A DNA stretch of 6,721 nucleotides from an uncultured Lachnospiraceae bacterium (GTDB lineage: Bacteria; Bacillota_A; Clostridia; Lachnospirales; Lachnospiraceae). A model generated the notes under the pieces. The model had not been told where the DNA came from, searched no databases, and was given only the letters and a program-made list of their open reading frames with translations. The position numbers and the translations under genes are program-made. Below, one piece after another: positions 1-4,708 of the stretch (positions are counted from its first letter, which is position 1; each line of letters opens with the position of its first letter). The stretch spans positions 1 to 6,721 of the forward strand of contig CAMWMM010000278.1 of the NCBI GenBank assembly GCA_947175285.1, given 5' to 3'.

Positions 1-642
1 ATATGTTGATTCTAATTCTGGCTTTTGTTCTATATTTGTAATAATTTCATCTATATAATCAAAGTAATTCTTTGTCCTATCATCCAATAATCTTATAAGT
101 TCTGGATATATCCCATATATTTCTTTAAGATATTCATTATCCCTTAACAAAACATCACAATAATATTTTCCTCTCTCAACACTTGTATCGCCTTTAAGCC
201 GTTCATCTTCTTTTGCTATACTTATTTCTAAAACAATTACTCTATAAGCCATGTTTACCAATTTCTTATATAAATTACTCAAAATACTTCTCACAAATAA
301 ATCTATATTTTCAATACTTTTACTATATGATATCTTTTCATACAAACTTGTGAAATAGGAATTAACAATCGGCTCAAAAAAATGAACCCATTGTATTTCC
401 TTTTGAATCAGATTATTAATCTCTTTTAAATATATATTCACATCTCTTGGCGGGAAATATTTGCCGATTATTTTCTCACTTAATGCATCTTCTTCTCTTA
501 ACTTTGCAATTTCTTCAATACTTTCATCAAAAAAAATCGAAATAATTCTTTTAAACTCTTCAACAGAATTTATTTCCGGGAAAAATGATTTCCAAAATTC
601 AATAATTTTATCATAGCTTTCTTTAGAATTAAATTGACTCAT
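1..642 (-). CDS. lanM: LanM-type class II lanthipeptide synthetase, N-terminal part (cut by left window edge)
   Basis: The minus-strand frame is open from an ATG at 642-640 to the window edge (214 codons, no stop). A ribosome binding site reading GAGGTGAT lies about 10 bases upstream. The text matches the N-terminal dehydratase (DUF4135) region of LanM enzymes as I know it: an FFEP segment near residue 88, then a helix with LEISIAKEDERLKG followed by T-S-x-E-R-G-K-Y-Y near residues 130-150, then a YPELIRLLDD segment near residue 179. LanM enzymes phosphorylate and dehydrate Ser/Thr in the precursor and then form (methyl)lanthionine rings through a C-terminal zinc cyclase domain, which lies outside this window. 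It is the second gene after lanA, separated by an attenuator-like hairpin. Codons are extremely A/T-rich (AAA, ATA, TTA, GAA), unlike lanA. Family full length is about 900-1050 residues, so roughly a fifth is visible. Whether the rest is intact cannot be seen. Confidence 0.85.
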   Translation of the reverse strand, partial: MSQFNSKESYDKIIEFWKSFFPEINSVEEFKRIISIFFDESIEEIAKLREEDALSEKIIGKYFPPRDVNIYLKEINNLIQKEIQWVHFFEPIVNSYFTSLYEKISYSKSIENIDLFVRSILSNLYKKLVNMAYRVIVLEISIAKEDERLKGDTSVERGKYYCDVLLRDNEYLKEIYGIYPELIRLLDDRTKNYFDYIDEIITNIEQKPELESTY

Positions 643-663
643 TTTACAATATCACCTCACATG

Positions 664-713
664 AAAAACGCCACAAAGTAGCAGCCATATGAAAGCACTG
701 CTAACTTTGTGGC
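664..713 (-). terminator. Attenuator hairpin between lanA and lanM
   Basis: The arms 670-684 (GCCACAAAGTAGCAG) and 698-713 (CTGCTAACTTTGTGGC) pair over 15 bp with a single bulged A at 703 and a 13-base loop. Read on the minus strand the hairpin is followed one base later by five T residues (668-664), the form of an intrinsic terminator. It starts 38 bases after the lanA stop and ends just before the lanM ribosome binding site. In lanthipeptide operons such partially read-through hairpins let the precursor be made in excess of its modification enzyme. The T tract is short, so partial termination is the likelier role. Confidence 0.8.
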
Positions 714-750
714 ATCATTTGACCTAACTCAACAACCTGCCCTTACTGCA

Positions 751-948
751 TTAGCCGCAAGAAACATTATTGCTGGTGCATTCATAAGAACCTGTGAAAT
801 GCTCGCCACATTTCCCAGCCAATGTCAACTGGATAGCCGTAAAGATACCAGCACCGGACTTGCCTGCCAGATCCTGCTCGCTGATCTCATAGCCCACTGC
901 CATCTTGTCATTTGTCCTGTTCATGGGATTTCTCATTGCCTTGCTCAT
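751..948 (-). CDS. lanA: Class II (LanM-modified) lantibiotic precursor peptide, 65 residues
   Basis: The start is the ATG at 948-946, preceded by AAAGGAG with an 8-base spacer. An upstream in-frame ATG at 981 overlaps this site and is unlikely. The leader has RNPMNRT (residues 6-12) and EISEQDLAGKSGA (21-33), resembling from memory the leaders of the mersacidin/lichenicidin/haloduracin-alpha group, where the peptidase domain of a LanT transporter cuts after Gly-Gly, Gly-Ala or similar. Cleavage after G32-A33 would leave a 32-residue core. The core has three Cys (47, 57, 64) and Ser/Thr at 37, 42, 52, 54, 58, 59 and 63, allowing up to three rings. T52-G-S-Y-E-C57 matches the T-x-S/T-x-E/D-C ring shared by mersacidin-like and lacticin 481-like lantibiotics, which binds lipid II. 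lanM follows directly. No second (beta) peptide is visible. G/C-ending codons contrast with lanM. Activity and exact cleavage site are inference. Confidence 0.85.
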   Translation of the reverse strand: MSKAMRNPMNRTNDKMAVGYEISEQDLAGKSGAGIFTAIQLTLAGKCGEHFTGSYECTSNNVSCG

Positions 949-1017
949 GTTTTTTTCTCCTTTCGTTTTTAGTGATTTCAAATTGCAATTTAATATGTGA
1001 TTACTGTAACCGTTTTT

Positions 1018-1023
1018 ATAATA
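1018..1023 (-). promoter_or_regulatory. Candidate -10 element of the lanA promoter
   Basis: On the minus strand these bases read TATTAT, about 70 bases before the lanA start codon. No recognisable -35 hexamer lies 16-18 bases upstream (the 17-base spacing gives CAGTTT), which is typical of activator-dependent promoters. The element sits 30 bases from the lower LytTR-like box, the same distance as in the agrD promoter. Confidence 0.5.
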
Positions 1024-1052
1024 CCAAAAATCAATCCATTAAACTGTTGCAT

Positions 1053-1085
1053 GTAATTTTTCCCATACTGCTCGTAATTTTTCCC
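1053..1085 (-). promoter_or_regulatory. Tandem LytTR-type operator upstream of lanA
   Basis: Two identical 12-base direct repeats, GTAATTTTTCCC on the plus strand (GGGAAAAATTAC on the minus strand), occupy 1053-1064 and 1074-1085, start to start 21 bp apart, i.e. two helical turns. Response regulators with a LytTR domain (AgrA, PlnC, ComE) bind paired direct repeats with this period just upstream of the promoters they activate. The same 12-mer recurs upstream of agrD at 2096-2107. The likely ligand is the LytTR regulator encoded at 2620-3363; that assignment is inference. Confidence 0.75.
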
Positions 1086-1099
1086 CTATATTTTTTTAT

Positions 1100-1428
1100 C
1101 TACAGCTTGTCCAATCTTTTCGCTATTTCTTTCAACATATGTAACAAATATTCCTTTTAGTTCTCGCCCCTTCCTCTTAAAATGCAATATATCCGTTCTA
1201 CTTCTGGTATCTCATCCATTTGATCATATAGAAGAAAGATAACGGTATACGGAGAGCATCCGGCAGCCTTATAAAGTTCTCTAATAACGTTGTTCTTTTT
1301 CCACCCTCAATCCGTTTTATAGAGTCCAGTGACAGATCTGCCCATTCTTGAAGCTCTGCCTGTGTTAAATTTTCTTTTTTCCGGTATAATCTCACGTTAT
1401 CCGCAATAATATATCTTATATCCTTCAT
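1100..1428 (-). pseudogene. XRE-family (helix-turn-helix) regulator, broken by a frameshift and a stop codon
   Basis: The start ATG at 1428-1426 follows a GGAG site. The open part (1198-1428) encodes an HTH_3-type DNA-binding domain: NVRLYRKKENLTQAEL (residues 11-26), then a recognition-helix region with SLDSIKRIEGGKR (33-45), then PLSFF. At a run of three T residues (minus strand 1237-1235) the homology jumps one frame. With one more T the text reads PLSFLLYD, then continues QMDEIPEVERIYCILRGRGEN to an in-frame TAA (1159-1157), and beyond it KEYLLHMLKEIAKRLDKL to a natural TAG at 1102-1100. The shifted text after the stop still reads as the C-terminal helix usual for small Clostridial regulators. 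So the ancestral protein was about 109 residues and has been hit at least twice. The 76-residue open product might still fold as an HTH domain. It lies between agrD and lanA and probably once controlled lanA. Confidence 0.8.
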
Positions 1429-1527
1429 TCATCTATTCTCCATTCTGATTTATTTTTAGAAATGAAGAACAAAGTGGAGGACTATGGATACAGACACAAA
1501 CATAAAGCTGCATTTTTCGACATGCAT

Positions 1528-1569
1528 AAAAAAATACATTATGTCAGGACGCATCCTTTCATATGTATT
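1528..1569 (-). terminator. Intrinsic terminator-like hairpin (minus strand)
   Basis: The arms 1533-1543 (AATACATTATG) and 1560-1569 (CATATGTATT) pair over 10 bp with one bulge. Inside them AGGA (1546-1549) pairs with TCCT (1554-1557), making a longer two-part stem. On the minus strand the stem runs into seven T residues (1534-1528). It could stop transcription that has escaped the two hairpins nearer agrD, or end a lost gene. Confidence 0.6.
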
Positions 1570-1669
1570 CTTCTTTTGTTATGATTTTTTATTAAATTGG
1601 GAAATCTTCTTACCCCATATGCCGCTAACATAAAAATATACAATATACTCCTGTCCTGAATTTGCGCAT

Positions 1670-1708
1670 AAAAAAACACGCATGAATTTCAAATGTATAT
1701 CATTCGTG
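1670..1708 (-). terminator. Second terminator-like hairpin (minus strand)
   Basis: CACGCATGA (1677-1685) pairs with TCATTCGTG (1700-1708) with one internal C/T mismatch. The minus-strand reading then enters seven T residues (1676-1670). The layout and the GCATAAAAAAA flank repeat that of the hairpin at 1528-1569, so the two may be related by duplication. Confidence 0.55.
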
Positions 1709-1794
1709 TGTTTTCACATTCTACCGTGTAGATTGTCTACTGTATATTTTTAAGTTCATTACAATGGAAATAAATTGACCGAATTTCTTTTCCA

Positions 1795-1842
1795 AAAATA
1801 CTGCCATATGTATAAGTTTCCTCACGCATATGGCAGTATTTT
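1795..1842. terminator. agrD terminator: 16-bp perfect inverted repeat
   Basis: AAAATACTGCCATATG (1795-1810) and CATATGGCAGTATTTT (1827-1842) are perfect inverted copies around a 16-base loop. The minus-strand 3' arm ends in five T residues, 20 bases past the agrD stop codon, so it is most likely the agrD terminator. The A/T ends make it symmetrical, so it could work in both directions. Confidence 0.75.
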
Positions 1843-1861
1843 CTTCCGCATGTCAGCTTTC

Positions 1862-2008
1862 TTATCGAAAAAGCTTCTTCATTCCTGTCGGCTGCTTGGG
1901 CTGATGGAGGCAATACATACATCTGCTGTCCGCTGCTGCTTTAGCAGAATTGAGTGCCACTTTTCCCAAAATTGTTGCCGCGATATTTTTCTTTTTGTTG
2001 TCTGACAT
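1862..2008 (-). CDS. agrD: AgrD-like cyclic (thio)lactone autoinducing peptide precursor, 48 residues
   Basis: ATG at 2008-2006 follows GGAGGTG (minus strand 2021-2015) with a 6-base spacer; the stop is TAA at 1864-1862. The protein has the three parts of AgrD precursors. Residues 1-27 are a Lys-rich, Ala-rich amphipathic helix (NIAATILGKVALNSAKAAA). A signal segment S28-R-C-M-Y-C-L34 follows, then a charged tail with HQPKQP (35-40) and KK. Firmicute AgrD peptides place a Cys four residues before the cleavage site, followed by a P-(K/E)-x-P motif. Here C30 with L34 fits this register exactly, predicting a C30-L34 thiolactone ring. AgrB (4709-5278) would cut and cyclise it. The gene is divergent from the agr operon, has its own LytTR-like box and a strong terminator. 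A second Cys (C33) inside the predicted ring is unusual. The real N-terminus of the mature signal cannot be read from sequence. Confidence 0.85.
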   Translation of the reverse strand: MSDNKKKNIAATILGKVALNSAKAAADSRCMYCLHQPKQPTGMKKLFR

Positions 2009-2039
2009 ATAATACACCTCCAATTTCATTTTCATTGCC

Positions 2040-2045
2040 AGTATA
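2040..2045 (-). promoter_or_regulatory. Candidate -10 element of the agrD promoter
   Basis: The minus strand reads TATACT here, about 32 bases before the agrD start codon. The sequence 17 bases upstream (AAGGAA) is not a -35 box, again suggesting dependence on an activator. The distance of 30 bases from the lower operator half-site is identical to the lanA promoter. Confidence 0.55.
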
Positions 2046-2074
2046 CCTTATTTTGCAGGCTTTTCCTTTTCAAT

Positions 2075-2107
2075 GTTGAAATTCCGACACAGCATGTAAT
2101 TTTTCCC
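2075..2107 (-). promoter_or_regulatory. LytTR-type operator upstream of agrD
   Basis: A full box, GTAATTTTTCCC, lies at 2096-2107 on the plus strand, identical to both lanA boxes. Its flank CATGTAATTTTTCCC is identical to that of the lanA box at 1053-1064. A degenerate second half-site GTTGAAATTCCG sits exactly 21 bp away at 2075-2086 (6 of 12 positions kept, concentrated at GT and TTCC). The strong site is distal and the weak site promoter-proximal, whereas lanA has two strong sites. This implies autoinduction of the signal by the regulator at 2620-3363 (inference). Confidence 0.7.
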
Positions 2108-2162
2108 CTGTAACTACGCCATACCGATATTAAACTTGCGTGTCCTCTATTTTACCGATATA

Positions 2163-2181
2163 TGAGTATTTTACATACTCA
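2163..2181. promoter_or_regulatory. Inverted repeat, candidate operator of the plus-strand operon
   Basis: TGAGTAT (2163-2169) and ATACTCA (2175-2181) form a perfect 7-bp inverted repeat with a 5-base spacer. It sits just upstream of a plausible promoter, TTGTTA (2188-2193), 16 bases, TATGTA (2210-2215), ahead of the XRE gene. Small XRE proteins commonly repress their own promoter through such palindromes, so this may be its autoregulatory site. No binding evidence is available. Confidence 0.4.
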
Positions 2182-2244
2182 CTCATGTTGTTAGCATATT
2201 TTGTCTAATTATGTAAAAATATTATCAGAAAGGAAGTTATAAAC

Positions 2245-2642
2245 ATGGTAAAAATCGTATTCGTGAGCTACGAAAGAACATGAACATGTCGCAAGAGGCC
2301 CTTGCAGTAGTAATTCACACTACTCAACAAGCAGTAAGCAGAATGGAAAATCACGCTTATGATATTCCTTCTGAATCGCTCATAGAAATGGCAGACTACT
2401 TTAATGTTACTACTGACTACATACTTGGAATTTCTGATACAAAGCGTGATTATAACGGACAGTACCGCATGAATCAGGAAATGGATAAATGCTATGATAT
2501 TGTCCTCCGCTATCAAAAGTTATCCGAAATCAACCAAAAGACACTCCGCTGCATACTTGAGCGCTTAGAGCAGGCGCAGAGAGAAAGCGAAGAAGCATCT
2601 GCAAAGGAAGTGGATAAAAATGCTGAGAATAGCAATATGTGA
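2245..2642 (+). CDS. XRE-family regulator leading the agr operon; apparent 1-base deletion near the start
   Basis: The frame open from ATG 2280 encodes 120 residues with most of an HTH_3 domain (SQEALA, then TTQQAVSRME, then the second-helix region ending DYILG near residue 50), and then a Glu/Lys/Gln-rich helical tail. The first helix is missing from that start, and ATG 2280 has no clear ribosome binding site. A good site (AGGAAG, 2231-2236) instead serves ATG 2245. From there one extra A in the five-A run at 2250-2254 would give MVKNRIRELRKNMNMSQEAL, an ideal XRE N-terminus and a 132-residue protein. As written, ATG 2245 yields only 12 codons, ending in a TGA that overlaps ATG 2280 as ATGA, so reinitiation could make an N-truncated protein. 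The gene end overlaps the response regulator start by 23 bases. Its target may be the inverted repeat at 2163-2181. It may be a mutant gene or a sequence error. Confidence 0.75.
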
Positions 2643-3363
2643 TGATGATTCAAAATTTACCGGGGAAATCAAAACTTTGGTATTTGAAGAAAGCCGGAAG
2701 TTAGGCATCCGTGTGGAAACCGAAGTATTCTCTGACGGCAAAACCCTTCTGAAAAGCATTCAGAACGGCGAGCATTATCAACTTATATTTATTGACATTG
2801 AAATGGAGCAGGTAGACGGAATAACGGCTGCACGGCACATCCGTGAAATAGACCGGACTGTACTGCTGATTTATGTATCGGGCTATGACAAATATTTAAA
2901 GGAACTGTTTGAAGTGGAGCCATTCCGCTATCTCTCAAAACCTTTAAACCATGCCCAGTTTGCCCGTTATTTTGAGGAATCCTGTATACGCATCAATGAG
3001 GCAGAAGTATTCTATCAGTTTACATTCAACAAGGAAATTCAGAAAGTGCCCGTAAGAGACATCGTTTATTTTGAAAGCAATAACAGAATCGTTTATATCC
3101 ACCTTAAAGACGGATCTGATGAACATTTTTATGGAAAGCTCAACAATGTCGAAAAGGAACTGGAAACAAGCAGGCAATATTTTCTGCGTATACACCAGTC
3201 CTTTTTAGTGAATTACGGCTATGTGAAGAAAATGAACTTTTTCAATATTACTATCAGTTTCATGGGAAAGGAAATGGAATTGAAAATCAGCGAGGATCGG
3301 CAGAAGGAAGTGCGCCAGCAGCTTTGTAAGATTGCAGGCGGAAAGGCGGTCATAGAAGAATGA
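2620..3363 (+). CDS. agrA: LytTR-family response regulator (AgrA type), 247 residues
   Basis: The start ATG at 2620 follows AAGGAAGTG and overlaps the end of the XRE gene, which suggests translational coupling. Residues 1-121 are a receiver domain: acidic cluster D8-D9-D10, phospho-acceptor D59 in FIDIEM, conserved S87 in YVSG, and K107 in LSKP. Residues about 135-240 are a LytTR DNA-binding domain (VPVRDIVYFES, then RIVYIHLKDG, then YFLRIHQSFLVNYGYV). Length and order match AgrA/ComE-type regulators, which bind pairs of direct repeats about 21 bp apart. The gene overlaps the kinase gene by 4 bases (ATGA), so the two are a co-transcribed pair. Its predicted targets here are the boxes upstream of lanA and agrD. 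It is the only regulator in the window with no visible lesion. Assignment to the Agr pathway rests on the agrB and agrD neighbours. Confidence 0.92.
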   Translation: MLRIAICDDDSKFTGEIKTLVFEESRKLGIRVETEVFSDGKTLLKSIQNGEHYQLIFIDIEMEQVDGITAARHIREIDRTVLLIYVSGYDKYLKELFEVEPFRYLSKPLNHAQFARYFEESCIRINEAEVFYQFTFNKEIQKVPVRDIVYFESNNRIVYIHLKDGSDEHFYGKLNNVEKELETSRQYFLRIHQSFLVNYGYVKKMNFFNITISFMGKEMELKISEDRQKEVRQQLCKIAGGKAVIEE

Positions 3364-4670
3364 CTGAATATTTGACGATGATACCCGAACTGCTCCTGTC
3401 GCTGCTCCACCTTCTCATTATACGAAAATATATGAAGGTATTTTGGGGACCGGAGAACAGGAATTTAAAGGGTTACATAGAATGGGGCATATACTATGGC
3501 TTTCTGATCATAAACAATATCAGTTCCGTATTCCCGCCTCAACTGTTATTGTTTGGGAATGTCCTGCTGATTTTTATGATAAGTTCAGCTACCCGCAAAA
3601 GAAGTGTCAAGCAGCGCTGCATATTTTCTATATTGATATGCACGGTATGGATGTTAGTGGAAGTCATTGTCCTGATGATACTAATATCTGTCGGTTTTGA
3701 TTCCAGAACGCTTCAGGATGCCGGGAGTTTCATATCTAAAATATGTATGCTGCTGTTATCAGTTATCATAAGCCACTGCATCAAGGATAACCACTATTCC
3801 GAAATTCCCCTGCTTTATTTTTTGAGCATTCTGCTGATACCAGTCAGCAGCATTTATGTGATGCACCATATATTTCTTATTGCGGCTGCTCATAGCGAGT
3901 ATATGATATTCTCTGCCACAGCGAGTTTCCTGCTGCTGGTTATAAACTATGTTATCTTTGAGGTCTACGACTGGATCAGCCGGAACGCTGAACTGCGTGA
4001 GCAAAACCGTCTGTATGCGCAGCAACTGGAGCTTTGCAGCCAGCAGGCGGAAGAACGTGAGAGCCTCTATCTTGAAATCCGCAGAATCCAGCATGATTTA
4101 AAAAATCATCTTTCCGGACTTCTCGGAATGGTTTAGGCAGGGCAGACCAGCGAGGCAGAGGAATACATCATGCAAATGTTAGATGTCGGCGCCGGAGACC
4201 GTCCGGAGGAAGTTTCCCGCAGCGGTAATATAGTCGTTGATTCCTTAATCAATAACGCATATGCTGCAGCACAGAAAGATAATATACAATTTAATGTCAA
4301 TGTTCTTGTACCCGCATCCCTTCCATTTCAAAGCGGGCATTTAGCCATAGTTCTAGGGAACTTGCTGGAAAATGCACTGGAAGCCTGCCGGGATATTCCG
4401 GACGGGAAAGGATTTATATGCCTTGATATTTCTTATGCCAAAGACATCTTTCAGCTATGCATAAAAAATAACTATCGAACAAAGCGGAAAAGAAATAATA
4501 GCGGACATTATCTAACTACAAAAGGCGATACCATATATCACGGTCTTGGGCTTTCATCCATAAACCATGCCGTCATAAATTATCATGGGCAAATGGATAT
4601 AATAGACAACGACAATATATTTCAGGTCATTGTCGTCATGTATGGTTCATATGCAGAGAAAGCCGGATAA
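3360..4670 (+). pseudogene. agrC: AgrC-type sensor histidine kinase interrupted by an in-frame amber codon
   Basis: The frame opens at ATG 3360, overlapping the agrA stop. Residues 1-258 hold about six hydrophobic segments (roughly 7-22, 43-52, 60-76, 88-111, 123-140, 149-200 containing two), then a linker helix rich in Gln/Glu, then the phospho-acceptor H245 in RRIQHDLKNH. Codon 259 is TAG (4134-4136). The same frame then continues without a break for 177 codons through the GHKL ATPase domain, with the N box (LGNLLENALEA) and the G box (HGLGLSSIN). Total length, 436 codons, is normal for AgrC, so this is one kinase with a point nonsense change. A separate start at ATG 4170 is preceded by AGAGGAA 6 bases away. 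Translation could thus restart 33 bases past the stop and give a free 166-residue ATPase domain. By family knowledge, AgrC senses the peptide at the membrane and phosphorylates AgrA. Function as sequenced is uncertain. Confidence 0.85.
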
Positions 4671-4708
4671 CATATGGATTGGTTTTCAAATTATTAAAAG
4701 GAGCTGTC

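Larger units (their letters stand above)
1429..1861. other. 433-bp gene-poor stretch with three hairpins
   Basis: No convincing gene is seen between the XRE remnant and agrD. The stretch holds three separate hairpin structures listed on their own (1528-1569, 1670-1708, 1795-1842). Two of them carry a run of seven T residues on the minus strand, and they would insulate the lantibiotic side from agrD transcription. A 49-codon plus-strand frame at 1484-1633 was considered and rejected. Confidence 0.6.

Noticed and set aside
709..972. Plus-strand frame of 87 codons opposite lanA
   Set aside because: It is the antisense shadow of lanA. It has no ribosome binding site, and its length comes from the constraint on the lantibiotic gene.
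1484..1633. Plus-strand 49-codon frame starting MDTDTNIKLHF, with GGAGG three bases upstream
   Set aside because: The spacing to the start is too short, the translation has no recognisable family character, and the frame runs through the minus-strand terminator hairpin at 1528-1569. A very small gene cannot be fully excluded.
1544..1659. TCAGGAC near 1544 and GTCCTGA near 1653 as a long-range inverted repeat or element boundary
   Set aside because: Only 7 bp match, nothing extends the match, and no transposase or target duplication is visible.
1737..1922. Minus-strand frame of 61 codons overlapping agrD in another frame
   Set aside because: It reads through the perfect 16-bp terminator hairpin and has no initiation signal; agrD explains this stretch.
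1775..2005. Plus-strand frame of 76 codons across agrD and its terminator
   Set aside because: It is antisense to agrD, reads through the inverted repeat at 1795-1842, and has no ribosome binding site.
4679..4708. Ten-codon N-terminal extension of agrB from a TTG start
   Set aside because: ATG 4709 has a strong AAAAGGAG site at the right distance and gives the normal AgrB N-terminus; the TTG has none.
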